DNA of 64,000 bases from assembly GCF_000234665.1 (NCBI RefSeq), contig NC_018331.1:1-64000 (forward strand), in the 5' to 3' direction. Origin of the DNA: Leishmania mexicana MHOM/GT/2001/U1103 (taxonomy: Eukaryota; Euglenozoa; Kinetoplastea; Trypanosomatida; Trypanosomatidae). The notes under the pieces were generated by a model. It had not been told where the DNA came from and did not search any database. It saw nothing but the letters and a program-made list of their open reading frames with translations. The first letter of the stretch is position 1, and every line of letters starts with the position of its first letter. Shown in pieces: positions 9,820 to 20,076 of this stretch. The translations under genes were made by a program, and so were the position numbers.

Positions 9820-10514
9820 GAGAGAGAAGCGCGAAAAGAGGGATAAATGACGGACTGATATCCTCGAATGTGTAGCTGCTCCGGTGAAGATGGAAGCGAC
9901 GGGTGGGGAGCTGTATAAGGCCACCACGCATGCGCTCTGTCAAATCAAAAAGAAACGAAAAGAGCGTCGGGAGAGAATAAGCAGAACGGGGTAGAGGCTA
10001 TGAGGTCGTCGCAGTACGTGACGTCACGCAACGCAGAAACACGGATATACGAGCGCAAAGCTTCATCGTATCGCACGCAACTACGACAGCCGGCAATGTG
10101 TGGAACGTCACCCGGCGCGTGGGCATTTGCATTATATGACGCACACTACCCCTTCCGGTAAAGCAAGTTGAGTGGCAGGTGGCGGTGCTGCAGCACGAGC
10201 ATCTAATGGTGTGCAAGCGCAGGCATGCGGTAACGAGTGTAGATCGCATCTCTCATTGACGGAAACGATGCCGATCCTAAAGAGTTGCACAACGTTGTTT
10301 CTTCGTTCCCTCTCCACCGCTCTGATGCGCCGCGCGGTGGATACGAAAAGAAGAAGAGGGGTGAAGTGGAGTTACGGCAGCTAGAGGAGACGGATGAGCG
10401 CAACGCAAACCACGAAATAATTTTCTAAAATGCAAAGGAAGCACAAGAACGTAGACGGCCAACGACGGAGGGAAGACGTGCGGTAAGGCGCACCTCCACG
10501 AGCAGTCTTCGATA
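9820..10514. other. Intergenic: STE24 3' UTR / QTRT2-like 5' UTR
   Basis: No gene seen. Short frames on both strands lack domains. The minus strand upstream of 9819 has a modest pyrimidine stretch and candidate AGs but no single clear acceptor. Confidence 0.65.
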
Positions 10515-11798
10515 CTACCCCCGCTTCTTGAGCTCCGCGTCAATCTCCTGCAACCGCTCGAGCACGGGCGGGTGCGTGTAGTGGAGCGCGGAGTACAGTG
10601 GATCCGGTGTTAGGCTGGCACGGTTTTCCTTAGTAATCACTAAGAGGGCCTTCTTCATTCCCTCACCATGATTATGCGTCACGGCGAAGCGGTCCGCTTG
10701 AAACTCGTGCCGCCGCGAAACATAGCAGAACCCGTATCCGATAAACGTACTCAGGGGCTCGTAGAACATCTCAGCGAAGATGTTAAGCCCGATCATCGGA
10801 TCCACCTCATGGAAACCAAACGCTTCATAGACCCTCTTGTCGAAGACGACCAGGCGCGCACCGTAGGATATCAACATGAACTGACCAAGGGCCATGGCGA
10901 GGTTCACGTAGATGTGGTTGTGCTTCCAATGACCGAGCTCGTGGCAGAGCACGGCAATGATGGGCTCGTCGTCATCCTTCAGCTGCTCTAGAATAGTGTC
11001 GTAGAGCACGATACGTTTGTTGCTGCCAAAGCCGTAGAAGTAGGCGTTGCTGTGGTGCGAGCGGCGGCTGCCATCGACAACGAGGACCTTCTTCAGCGGA
11101 AAGCCCATCTCCTTGCTGAGCAGGTCAATCTTCTTGTACAGGGGCGACTCCACGTCGAGCGGGGTAAACTTGTTGAACAGCGGCTGGATAACCGTTGGCA
11201 TTGCCAGGAGAAACAAGACCAGCATCACAGACATTCCCAAGAAGAGGTATAAGGGAAAGCGCTCACCAAAGCGTTGCACCACAAATTGAATGAGCTTGAT
11301 CTGCATAGGGTACAGCAGCGTAACGCGGAGGAGCAACGTTTTCACGATGTCCTTTACGAACTCTGTCTTGGTCATCTCGTTGAAGCCGTGCCGGTCCTCA
11401 ATGTAGAAGTTCTCGTAGTAGGAGAACGGAATGTCGAGTACGACGGAGATCAACTCCCCGGCTACGGCGGCGGCGTAGTTATGAGAGAAGGAGCCGGTAG
11501 GCAAGCTCGTGCGCTGCGCAACAAGGTAGTACAGGAGCGCGGGGAGACGCAGAAAAATACTCATGTTCGTCATCACGAGCCCCTTCAGATGCTGGAGGAG
11601 ACTGAACGTGCTCTTCTCACCTTCGTACGCCTGCGCCTTCGCAAACTCCTCGTCAGTGATGTCCTTCCTGAAATACAATGGCATCTCCTTGGTTTGGTTG
11701 GCGCGGCGCTGGCGCAGCACCAGGTAGGCATCCCACATGCCAATCACATTGAGTGATATGACGGCCGCTCGCAGAAAGAGATTCGGTGAGGATGACAT
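10515..11798 (-). CDS. STE24: CAAX prenyl protease 1 (STE24, peptidase M48A)
   Basis: 427 residues, normal for STE24. The zinc metalloprotease motif HELGH is at 286-290 and the third ligand is the Glu in RRHEFQADRFA (E365). Hydrophobic segments near 8-28, 70-95, 108-125, 155-172, 183-203, 298-318 and 345-360 fit the multi-helix ER membrane chamber. The C terminus ends in charged AELKKRG, near an ER-retention-like basic tail. The family cleaves the -AAX tripeptide from prenylated proteins after farnesylation. The frame extends upstream to a TTG at 11831; the first in-frame ATG (MSSSPNLF) is used here. A C/T-rich stretch with an AG lies just upstream. Confidence 0.97.
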   Translation of the reverse strand: MSSSPNLFLRAAVISLNVIGMWDAYLVLRQRRANQTKEMPLYFRKDITDEEFAKAQAYEGEKSTFSLLQHLKGLVMTNMSIFLRLPALLYYLVAQRTSLPTGSFSHNYAAAVAGELISVVLDIPFSYYENFYIEDRHGFNEMTKTEFVKDIVKTLLLRVTLLYPMQIKLIQFVVQRFGERFPLYLFLGMSVMLVLFLLAMPTVIQPLFNKFTPLDVESPLYKKIDLLSKEMGFPLKKVLVVDGSRRSHHSNAYFYGFGSNKRIVLYDTILEQLKDDDEPIIAVLCHELGHWKHNHIYVNLAMALGQFMLISYGARLVVFDKRVYEAFGFHEVDPMIGLNIFAEMFYEPLSTFIGYGFCYVSRRHEFQADRFAVTHNHGEGMKKALLVITKENRASLTPDPLYSALHYTHPPVLERLQEIDAELKKRG

Positions 11799-12456
11799 GT
11801 CGTGAGCCTCACAGCAAAGGGGTGTGGGCAAGAGAGAGGGAAAGGAAGTTCCACGTGGCGATAAGAGCGGCTATCGCGCTAGATGAGCTTGCGGCACAGA
11901 AAATGCCACGGAGACAACACGGCGAGTGTGAGAGAAGAGAGCGGAAAGAGAGAGACAACGGTGTCAGGGAAAAGACGAAGTGCAGCGAGCGAGTCCTGAG
12001 AGATGGGCAACGGCAGATCAAGTGGGGCGAAGAAGGCGGAAAAGGAAGAGCGCAAGTTGACCATGAAATGCGGACTCGTCCGCTCACGGGAGGATCCATC
12101 GAGCACACGATGAAAAAAGTGTGCGCTGATGTCAGCACTGTGCCCAGTGCTCGCTCAAGGGCCCCAATCCCAGACGACACCACCTCTGCCGCTGCTCCTC
12201 TTTCCCTTCTCCATCTCCGTGCACTTGCGTTCAAGCAAAGAAGAAATGCAGTACGGCAGCAGATAGAACACACTATCTCCGTGCGCTGCTGGGAAAGATG
12301 ACGTCTGCGACGGAGGCCGAATGAATGGGTACGGTTTTTAGCGATCTGAGTGTTACTCGACGTCACAACGTCCTCGGCGTAGTCGCAAGGACGGCAAGTC
12401 TCTCCGCATTGTCTGGCATTGCCCGGTCATTAGTCCAGATGAAGACATACGTCTCC
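11799..12456. other. Intergenic: helicase 3' UTR / STE24 5' UTR
   Basis: No gene seen. The minus strand is strongly pyrimidine-rich (11820-12050), as expected for processing signals between two polycistronic genes. Confidence 0.7.
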
Positions 12457-14823
12457 TCACGCGTCGAACTCGGAGAACTGTAGCGGCCGAATCTTGGTGC
12501 TCTCTTTGCGCCTCTTCTCGGCCCAGTCGCGCGTCAGCTTGCGCTGCTTCTGAGTGAGCATACTGTGGTAGCGGTCCTCGTGGTCCAACTCCACTCGCTG
12601 GCGCTTCCTTTTTCCTCCCTCCCCGTCGCGTGAGTTGGTAACGGTGCCCTTTCGGTTGTCACGGGCAAGGGCGCGGTCTTCGCGGATGTAGACTTGTAGC
12701 TCCCGCTGCACCTCCGATGGACTCTTGTCGATGCCGAAGCTCTGCGCGGCGTGGCCAAGGTGCAGCGGGGAGGAGAAGAAGAGCGACTTCGTTTGTTTTG
12801 GCATGCCCGCGTAGGCACGCAGGTACGACTGATACGCGAAGAGCGCAACGCGGTAAAGACTCTCCTTGGCGTCCTCACCACGCTCGACGTCACGCTGCAT
12901 CGCAAGGCGTGAGATGGCACGCTCCAGCACAGCCGCGCTCTGCATCCACATGTGGTTCGACTTGGGATCCAGCTTGGTAAGGTAGAAGAGAAATGTCTCG
13001 TACTTGCGCTCCGACATCTCCGCCGCCTCCTTGCTGTCGCTCTGCTGGATCTGCGAGTGGATGAAGTGCGTCAGGTATGCCGCGTAGCCACGCTCATCCG
13101 GTGCGAGAAAAAGAATCGAGTCGCCGCTGTTGCCGATACGCGCCGTGCGACCGATTCGATGCACGTAGCTTTTGGGGTCTGTTGGAGGGTCGTAATGCAC
13201 AATCCAGTCAATCTTCGGCATATCGAGGCCACGGGCAGCCACGTCCGTGCAGAACAACACGCTCTTGTCGCTGCGGGACTTGCGAGTGCCAAACTTGAAG
13301 GCGTGAAAGACGGCGGCCCTGTCCACCTGTGACATGTTGCCGTGCAGCTTGAAAACGTTAGCGTCCAGAAAAGCGCGCTGTAACGCCGCGGCGCTGTCAA
13401 GTCTCGCATCCCCTTCCCTCTCGTCGTCACTCACATCCTCAAATGTGACCACCTCGTCCGTGGCGCTGCCGGTGTCGAGGTGGCGGTTGGCGGTTTCGAC
13501 CATTTTCTTTGTACTCATGGAAGCACCGCGCGAGCGCGTGATTACTTTGCCCTCGTACGACCTCTTGTGAAATGGGGACTGTAGACGAGAGGCGAGCAGG
13601 TACAGGAACTCCGTACTGTCCGCCGTCGAGACAAACACGATGATCTTGTTAGCACCGGCATCCAGCTGGGAGCGAAGAAAGCTGAGAAGGACGGAGAGAC
13701 GATGCTTCACCGGCACCATCACGTAGTGCTGCTTCAACGTTGTCGGGACAGAGAAGGTGTCTTGTGTCTCGCCGATGCGGGCAATGTTCCTGCGCAGTGC
13801 AAAGTGCGACAGTCGCTCAACACCGTCTGTGATGGTTGCTGAGACTAGAACGCGCTTGAGACCAGACGCATGGTGGCACTTTTTCTCTAGCAGCTCCATA
13901 ATCTCACGCAGAGCCTTTTCAAACCCCATGTCGAGCAGACGGTCCGCCTCGTCCATGATCACCGTTTGCGCGTGGGCAACGGTGAAAGAAGCCGTGGTCT
14001 TGAGGTGATCGAGCAGCCGGCCCGGCGTCGTCACCAGAATGGGGATGCCTTTGCGAAGCCGCGCCTTTTCTTTGTGTCGGTTCTCGCCGCCATGGATGCC
14101 TCCGACTGTGATGAACTGCGCGCAGCGCACAAGAGTGGTCACCGTCTCTGTCACCTGCAGCACAAGCTCGCGGGTCGGGCACATGATAATGATGAGGGTG
14201 CCCACGTCGCGCGAGATGGGTGTCTTGTCGCACTCCACGAGAAGGCGGTGAAGGGTGGGGAGGGCGTAGGCGAGCGTTTTGCCGCTGCCAGTCTCGCTGC
14301 GCACCAGGACGTCGCTGTCGCTGTCGAGCATTGCCGCCCAGCACAGTTTCTGGATACGGGTGAGGTTCTCGATCTTCATGGACTCCGTCAACGGGCGGAG
14401 CAGTTTTGGATGCACCAGCTCCACAAGTGCGGGGAGAGAATCGATGTCGGTTGGATTGGTTGCGCGAAAGCTGGAGGTCTGAATGGCAGAGGCCGCTAAC
14501 TGCACAGTCGGTGAGAGGGACATTCCTGACGAGATCTTCTTTGGCTCTCGCAAAGACACAGCGTTGGCTTTCGGTTTCTCGACAGATGCGTGGGACGCAG
14601 AACTTTCCTTCTTGCTCGCCGCTTTCGCAAGTGGGGCTGACTGTGCCGCCGGGGCGACAGTGACATTCTCCTCGTCGAACACGTTCTCTGCTTGAATCTT
14701 GCGCATCGCGTCTAAGAGGGCGTTGGATCCGCTTCCAGAGCCGTCACGAGACGACAGGAGACGCTGAAGGGCGTCATCTTCGCCAACCACCGATAAGCCG
14801 GAAACACTAACGTAGGATGACAT
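12457..14823 (-). CDS. DBP7: DEAD-box RNA helicase, DBP7/DDX31 type
   Basis: 788 residues. A low-complexity N-terminal 130 residues precede the helicase core. Visible motifs are RIQ (156-158), SETGSGKT (motif I, 176-183), PTREL (216-220), DEAD (291-294), SAT (328-330) and HRIGRTAR (motif VI, 555-562). An acidic insertion at about 420-485 (FEDVSDDEREGD) lies in the second RecA domain. The C-terminal element HLGHAAQSFGI followed by a Lys/Arg-rich tail is typical of DBP7/DDX31, nucleolar ATPases of large ribosomal subunit assembly. The start is the ATG at 14821-14823; the frame runs upstream only to a GTG. Subfamily assignment rests on the C-terminal element. Confidence 0.92.
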   Translation of the reverse strand: MSSYVSVSGLSVVGEDDALQRLLSSRDGSGSGSNALLDAMRKIQAENVFDEENVTVAPAAQSAPLAKAASKKESSASHASVEKPKANAVSLREPKKISSGMSLSPTVQLAASAIQTSSFRATNPTDIDSLPALVELVHPKLLRPLTESMKIENLTRIQKLCWAAMLDSDSDVLVRSETGSGKTLAYALPTLHRLLVECDKTPISRDVGTLIIIMCPTRELVLQVTETVTTLVRCAQFITVGGIHGGENRHKEKARLRKGIPILVTTPGRLLDHLKTTASFTVAHAQTVIMDEADRLLDMGFEKALREIMELLEKKCHHASGLKRVLVSATITDGVERLSHFALRRNIARIGETQDTFSVPTTLKQHYVMVPVKHRLSVLLSFLRSQLDAGANKIIVFVSTADSTEFLYLLASRLQSPFHKRSYEGKVITRSRGASMSTKKMVETANRHLDTGSATDEVVTFEDVSDDEREGDARLDSAAALQRAFLDANVFKLHGNMSQVDRAAVFHAFKFGTRKSRSDKSVLFCTDVAARGLDMPKIDWIVHYDPPTDPKSYVHRIGRTARIGNSGDSILFLAPDERGYAAYLTHFIHSQIQQSDSKEAAEMSERKYETFLFYLTKLDPKSNHMWMQSAAVLERAISRLAMQRDVERGEDAKESLYRVALFAYQSYLRAYAGMPKQTKSLFFSSPLHLGHAAQSFGIDKSPSEVQRELQVYIREDRALARDNRKGTVTNSRDGEGGKRKRQRVELDHEDRYHSMLTQKQRKLTRDWAEKRRKESTKIRPLQFSEFDA

Positions 14824-15291
14824 GATGGCAGTTGTGCCTAGCTCTGTGTGTGTGGTGGTTTTCTTCACTTGCCGCTTTGAGTGCCTCGTTGAGCCATTCC
14901 TTTCACACGCGGAAGAAGGAGAGAGAGCATGGCAAGAAAGAAATGATAGACAAAGGAGAAAAGTGGATCATCAACAGCAAAGACACACGCGCAGAACACG
15001 AGGAAGGCGGCGAAAGGCATGCAAGCTACGATATCATTTTCAATGCTGGTACTCTGGCGAGAGTAGACTCGACCCACCTCTTGGGCACCTTCTCCACGCT
15101 GCTCGGGGACGTGCGACATCTTGCCTGAAAGACCCCAGTACAAGAAAAAAAGGGGCAGGATTCAAGTCTGTTTGTTGTTGCGGTGTTTGCGTCATAACGG
15201 TGTGTCATTCCTTGCAGTCAACGCCGGCATCCAAACTTCTCTGCTGAAGGGTTTGTTATGGAACTGGGCTAAGAAAGAATACCCCATTGAC
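14824..15291. other. Intergenic upstream of helicase, left of SIDER-like copy 1
   Basis: No gene seen. The minus strand is pyrimidine-rich around 14870-14980, suiting a splice signal for the helicase. Confidence 0.65.
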
Positions 15292-15862
15292 AGAGGGACA
15301 CCCCTCACTCTGCGTAGTACCTCGGCGCCCAGTACACCCCACACCGTATGCGGGGAAGTACAGGCAGCCCCTCCCCCTCCCATCCCCCCGCCTGCCAGTG
15401 CCGGAACCCCACTTCTCATGGTGACAAGGCTCGAGTGCCTACGACGTGGGGAGGTGAGCGCGATGCATGGCCACTGGTGTGTCGGTGCTGGGGTCCTGGG
15501 GGTGGCGCTGGCGTCGGGGGTGACCCGCGACAGCGAACACGCTTGTGCCGTCCATGTGGTAGGCAGAGTGTCAGCGTGCCTGGAACGCATTGCACCCGGG
15601 CCTGACTGCCCTTGCTGGTGTGTGTGTGTGTGGTGTGGGGGCCTGTGCGCCACCCCTACGGGGATGCACACTAGGCGGCTGCCGGCGTGATGGGGGCGGG
15701 TGTGGGGCGACCTGCGGAGTGTGGGGCAGGGGCCGTGCTCGGATGACGGAGTCGACGCATTGCTGCAGGGCGTGTGTGTAGGGCTGCTTGGCACCGTGCG
15801 ATGTGTCTGTGACAGGGCCGGAGGTAGCGTGGGGTTCGACTTGTGTTGTATGGCAGAGAATG
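15292..15862 (+). mobile_element. SIDER-like retroposon, copy 1 (opposite orientation)
   Basis: About 571 bp closely matching four other copies in the window, but inverted relative to them. It begins AGAGGGACACCCCTCACTC and ends near TATGGCAGAGAATGGACAT. The A-rich tail seen on copy 4 indicates that this strand is the element's sense strand, so copy 1 is antisense to the surrounding gene transcription. It lies in the 3'-UTR position of the 70-residue gene. Length, location and lack of coding potential fit Leishmania SIDER2, a truncated non-autonomous retroposon. Repeat status is certain; the SIDER2 name is from memory. No clear target-site duplication. Confidence 0.75.
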
Positions 15863-16012
15863 GACATGCTAAATAATGAAAGTCAAAGGCGTTGGTGTCT
15901 GAGAGAGACGGTGCACCAGCTACTCCATGCATCACAGACGTCGGTATAGTGCTGTCAATGTCCTTGGATGGGGAAGAGGGCGAGGAAGCGCACGCAAAGC
16001 GGGACGAAAATA

Positions 16013-16225
16013 CTAGTCCCCTTTGCGGCTCGCTTTGCTGCGGTATCCCATCTCCGCCATAAGCTCCTCCCGCAGCAGCTTTCGTTGGTTACGACGCTGC
16101 TTCACGTTATACAGTCGCAGCCCAATCATCAAGGCGCCAAGGATTATGAAGGCCACCCAGCCTTGCTCCACGATGTGAGAAAAAATCGAGCTGTCGGCCT
16201 CGACCTTCTGGTGAGCACGTGGCAT
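16013..16225 (-). CDS. Small single-pass membrane protein, unknown
   Basis: 70 residues. A short polar N terminus (MPRAHQKVEADSSIF) is followed by one membrane helix (about 22-39, GWVAFIILGALMIGLRLY) and a basic, probably helical tail (KQRRNQRKLLREELMAEMGYRSKASRKGD). The positive charges just after the helix suggest the C terminus faces the cytosol or matrix. An excellent splice acceptor (AG at 16274-16275) sits 48 bases upstream of the ATG, the main reason to believe this short frame. I recognise no family. SIDER-like copy 1 lies in its 3'-UTR position. Confidence 0.75.
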   Translation of the reverse strand: MPRAHQKVEADSSIFSHIVEQGWVAFIILGALMIGLRLYNVKQRRNQRKLLREELMAEMGYRSKASRKGD

Positions 16226-16670
16226 GATGACGACGAGGACGTAGGTGTGTCGTTGCGTGATAGTGGGGCGTATCTGCGAAGAAGTGCAAAGAGAAGCCAG
16301 ATGGGAAAGTGACGTTTCGCTGTAGCACGGCCTACTGGCATTGACAGAAGCACGAGAGAGTGCAGAGCAGGCAAGGAAACATGGCACCACGTACCGACAA
16401 TGAAGCCTTCGGCCAAGACCAGTTCCGAAGGGCCCAGGACAGAGCCATTTGAACATCAGCGCTACCGTCTAAAGACCAAAGGTCCCCTCGAAGCACCCGT
16501 CGAGGTGTGAAGCTCTTCTTTCCCCGTGCGTCTGCGTGTGCATGCGTTTGTCTGCGTTTGTCTGTGGGTGTGTGGGTGTGAAGTTAATTCGCCTCCGTCC
16601 GAAGTGCGGCGCTCTTTGCTCTCTTGTGTCCCCGCGCAACGGACGACATGTGAACGTTTTCCCTTCTGTC
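16226..16670. other. Intergenic: type I protein 3' UTR / small membrane protein 5' UTR
   Basis: No gene seen. It holds the splice signal at 16274-16298 and a TG/GTGTGGGTG stretch near 16530-16580. Confidence 0.65.
16274..16298 (-). promoter_or_regulatory. Polypyrimidine tract and AG trans-splice acceptor
   Basis: On the minus strand, a C/T-rich tract (CTTCTCTTTGCACTTCTTCG) ends in CAG at 16274-16276, giving a 5' UTR of about 48 bases before the ATG at 16225. This supports expression of the 70-residue gene. Confidence 0.65.
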
Positions 16671-17612
16671 TTACGTGTCGATAGAGTTAGAGTTACAGCT
16701 GCTCGGAGCGATGCGCCCAGCGTCGCCAGCCTTTTCGCCGCCACTGCTCTCTGAACGTGGTGAGGACTTCGCGGCCCGAGCGTAAGAGAAGGAATGCGCC
16801 AGGCGATACATGATGAAGATGGTCGCAAATACAATGGGGGTGTAGTAGCGTATGAACCACGGCTGATGAGCTGCCGAGCGGCGAATGAAGCGCAGCGTCA
16901 CGATGCCGTTTTCAGTCGTCATCGCGTCGGCCATAGAGACGGCCATGCCTGAGTTCAACGTTCGGTGCGCACGGCGCTTCCGGGAGCGCTTATCGTTCCC
17001 CGGCACGGCCTCCGATGCGCCAGCGCCCCGCTTGGACGCGCATGTTCCCTCTACGTTTCTCGTATCGAGAATAATATCAATTGCGTACAGGGCCTCCTGC
17101 ATTCGCCACTCCTTTCCTTTGCTCGGCGCGAATGGCGTCCCCAAAGCTTGAATGGCAATAGTGCGCTCGCTTGTGCCGTCACAGGTGCTCCCATCGGATG
17201 AGCTGCTCAGCACGCCTGAGTACGCCTTGATGTAGGTGGTGGTCATTCCAGCCACCTGGAGCGGCCGCTGTGGGGTGGCAAGATAGTTCTCCTGGCGCTC
17301 GCACACAGTGTAAGAGAGCACATGGCTGTCCTTCGTCAAAAAGTCAGAGAGCGCTGCTACGCTCAGCAACGACGTGGACGGCCGCCCACTGATTTTCACT
17401 TCGGGCGCTCCTGCCTCTTTCCATTCGACGACGGCGGTGGTATTCTGAAACGTGACAGTCCCTAATAACGGCGACCGGCACGACGAAACCATCTCCACAC
17501 TCCACTCACCCGCGGCGTGGTCGTAGATGTCGCCCGGCAGGTGAAGCTCGTGTGCGGTGGCCGCGGCAGCGAGCACCAGGATGCTCAGCAGCAAAAGAAG
17601 TGCCCGCACCAT
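16671..17612 (-). CDS. Type I membrane protein with cleavable signal, unknown
   Basis: 313 residues. It starts with a textbook signal peptide (MVRALLLLLSILVLAAAATA, about 1-20). A luminal/extracellular domain of about 230 residues contains strand-rich segments such as GTVTFQNTTAVVEW, four or five cysteines and one NTT glycosylation site. A membrane helix lies at about 254-275 (TPIVFATIFIMYRLAHSF), followed by a Ser-rich cytosolic tail. A basic KRSRKRRAHR patch lies at about 207-216. General layout recalls ER-membrane-complex subunits such as EMC10 or EMC7, but I cannot see a decisive motif, so no function is assigned. Confidence 0.8.
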   Translation of the reverse strand: MVRALLLLLSILVLAAAATAHELHLPGDIYDHAAGEWSVEMVSSCRSPLLGTVTFQNTTAVVEWKEAGAPEVKISGRPSTSLLSVAALSDFLTKDSHVLSYTVCERQENYLATPQRPLQVAGMTTTYIKAYSGVLSSSSDGSTCDGTSERTIAIQALGTPFAPSKGKEWRMQEALYAIDIILDTRNVEGTCASKRGAGASEAVPGNDKRSRKRRAHRTLNSGMAVSMADAMTTENGIVTLRFIRRSAAHQPWFIRYYTPIVFATIFIMYRLAHSFSYARAAKSSPRSESSGGEKAGDAGRIAPSSCNSNSIDT

Positions 17613-18074
17613 CCTTCAGCACGGAGGTGAAGCGACGCGGGTAAAAGTACGAGTGCGGGTACCAGAAGAAAAAGAGGGCACCTGTACGAGTGTGAGCGGA
17701 GGAAAGGGGCGGAAGGCAGGAGAAGCAGAGGGCACCACGTAGGGCGAGAGAGGAGGTACTCCAGCATGAGAGATTCAGAGAAAAGGAGGTGGTGCCATGA
17801 GTGTCTAATGGAGTGTGTGGGTAGCAAGAGCGAAGGCCCACACATGCGAGCATGATAGCTTGTAGGTACATCCTCGATAAGACGTGCGCATTCGGAGCTA
17901 CTCGCGCGGGTTCATCCAGCGCACATCTTTGCGAGGAGATGAACGAGACAGGGTGGGAAAAAAATCGAGGGCGGCGTTATGTGGGCGAAATATTAGCCCG
18001 TTCCCTTCTCTGCCTTTTCCCGCGCTCCTCGTTTTCATTTTCTGTTTTTCGATCGCTTGCTGCTGTCCGCACCG
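17613..18074. other. Intergenic: unknown-gene 3' UTR / type I protein 5' UTR
   Basis: No gene seen. The minus strand carries long C/T-rich stretches (17640-17800) ahead of the ATG at 17612. Confidence 0.65.
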
Positions 18075-19235
18075 TTAGTCGCTGGGATGCGAGTAGTGCA
18101 TCCCTTTTTCCACCATCTCGTGCGCAACGGCAAAAAAGGCGTCGTCGGCGTCGCGGAGTCGCTCCTGGGCGTCCCGCTCGCGCTCAAGACTGCACCGCAA
18201 GGCGTCTTTAATGAATGGGGCATTTGTAAACCATGGCCGCAGCGACGCCACGAATTTCTGCCTCTCCGGCCGGCGATAGGGATTCCACTTTCGAGGCCGC
18301 CGCTTTCCAGCAGCAAGTTGTCCGGGGAAGTCGTCGCGCCGCACCGCAGAGTCCCCAAAGTCGGCGGCCACAGTGGAGCACACAGCGTAGTGCACTGCGC
18401 CGGCCTCGCTAACGGCGCAATGCGTGCGAAGGAAGCGCCAATGCAAAAAACGCCGTACACGGGCAGGGAGTGCGTGCGGCGACACGACAAGGAGTGTACC
18501 GTCAGCCTCCAACACCGACTCGGCAACGAGCAGGCCTTCCCAAAGGTAAGCGTCGACGGGCACATTGGCGGGAATGTCCATAATCATCAAATCTTTGCTT
18601 GCGGGGCCACAGTAGAGCTCGAGACTGCTCTTCATTGTCGCATCTTGCCGTATCCCTTCCAACAATGCCGTGGGGGCCGCCTTGCTGCTCCACGCGGCAA
18701 AAGAAGGCAGCCGCTCGCGGTGCCTTTCTCGATGAAACTGCGCGACGTCCAGCAGGGAGAGAGGTAAGGGCACTGTGTTATGACTGACTGGAGGCGTCTG
18801 TGAACGTCCTGCTGTCAGGATCACAAATTGAGTTTCCGCAGGATCAGCCTCGGGAGCACGGGTGAACCCCGGAACATCCACGAGGAGATCGAGTGCGCGG
18901 GGTGAGCCCGGCTGAGACGCAACTTGCTCTCGGGAATGGTGCACAGGAGTCCGCCCCGCTCGTGAAACTCTGCGGTTGGCGTGCTCGAGAACGCGCATGG
19001 CAAGCACAGGCTGCGGAGTGCTGAGAAGAACCTCTTTCACTGGAACTCGCACTTGCCTTTTCAGCAGTAGCATTGACAAGAGAAGCGAGACTGCATGCTC
19101 GCTGACAGGCGGTGGCCCCAGCATCTTGGTGGACGCCAGGAGCGAAAGATTGTGTGTCAGTGCTGCGAGACAAGCGCGCCTCGAACGACGAAGAAAAGAG
19201 AAGACGCATTCGGTCTCAAAGGAAAGGGGATACAT
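18075..19235 (-). CDS. Conserved-type hypothetical protein
   Basis: 386 residues from the first in-frame ATG (MYPLSFETECVF); the open frame extends to a TTG at 19304. An alternative start is the Met of MLGPPPVSEHAV, 37 residues in. No motif or membrane helix is recognised. Candidate strand/helix segments such as KDLMIMDIPANVPVDAYLWEGLLVAESVL and GTLLVVSPHALPARVRRFLHW could be part of a Rossmann-like fold. The C terminus is Arg/Lys/Glu-rich. Upstream, a CTTACCTTGGCAG acceptor-like site ends at about 19301. If used, it puts a short out-of-frame upstream ATG in the leader. Confidence 0.75.
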   Translation of the reverse strand: MYPLSFETECVFSFLRRSRRACLAALTHNLSLLASTKMLGPPPVSEHAVSLLLSMLLLKRQVRVPVKEVLLSTPQPVLAMRVLEHANRRVSRAGRTPVHHSREQVASQPGSPRALDLLVDVPGFTRAPEADPAETQFVILTAGRSQTPPVSHNTVPLPLSLLDVAQFHRERHRERLPSFAAWSSKAAPTALLEGIRQDATMKSSLELYCGPASKDLMIMDIPANVPVDAYLWEGLLVAESVLEADGTLLVVSPHALPARVRRFLHWRFLRTHCAVSEAGAVHYAVCSTVAADFGDSAVRRDDFPGQLAAGKRRPRKWNPYRRPERQKFVASLRPWFTNAPFIKDALRCSLERERDAQERLRDADDAFFAVAHEMVEKGMHYSHPSD

Positions 19236-20076
19236 GGAGGAAGAGAGCGCGTTTCCAGGAAAGCGGGTAAGCGAGACGGCAGTTGCACCTCGTGCATCTG
19301 CCAAGGTAAGAGCAGAATGCAGGTGCGCGGTTCACAGAGCAAGGAGCTTTGGGATACGCGCCGTGGGCTAGAATAAGTCCCATCAACACAACGCACGGTG
19401 GTTGTTGCAGCGGCACGGGGGCTCTTTGAAATCACCGCACGCGAAGCTGCTCATCGACGGTGTGGTGAGTATTTCCTTTTTTTCGCCTTTCCTTGTCCCC
19501 TTTTTGAAAAGTACCCAAAAAGCAAGAACTAGTAGAGACTGAACGCATACAAGCAGGCTCACCGTGAAAAGCTAGCTCTGTAGTCGACCACACGCGATTT
19601 GCGCAGACACACACACACACCTCAAGAGTCAGGGGTGGGAAGGGTGCCGTTACCTGTGCGTGTCTGTGTATGTGAGCGTGTGCTTCTCTGCGCTTATTGT
19701 TCGTGTTTTCCGTGTAGTCTATTCCCCGGACCTGTGCTCTCGATCAAGAAGGACGCGTAGAGAGAAATAAAAGGGTGAGTGAGGTACGCGCCGCGTACAC
19801 ATTCACGCACGGTTTCTCCAAAAAGAGGGAGCCGCTTGATGGAGTCGCTTCAGGGACTCTCCATATGTTTACTCCTCCGCACTTGCTTCTCCGGATCGTT
19901 TTTCTGTTCTCTCGGTGGTGCAGCGCCGGGGAGGCAGACATGTGTGCGGGAGGGAGGGTTTGTTGGAGAGAAGAGCGTGTGCGGGTAGGCGTACATGTGG
20001 CGTGCGGCGGAGCGCTGTCCTTCTCTTCTCACCCACCCCTCTCTCTTCTGCGGGTGGAGGCGATCCTCAGTTCGCG
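19236..20076. other. Intergenic: P450 3' UTR / unknown-gene 5' UTR
   Basis: No gene seen. A CA run lies near 19606-19620. Plus-strand frames across 19775-20212 have no domain and are treated as chance. Confidence 0.65.
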
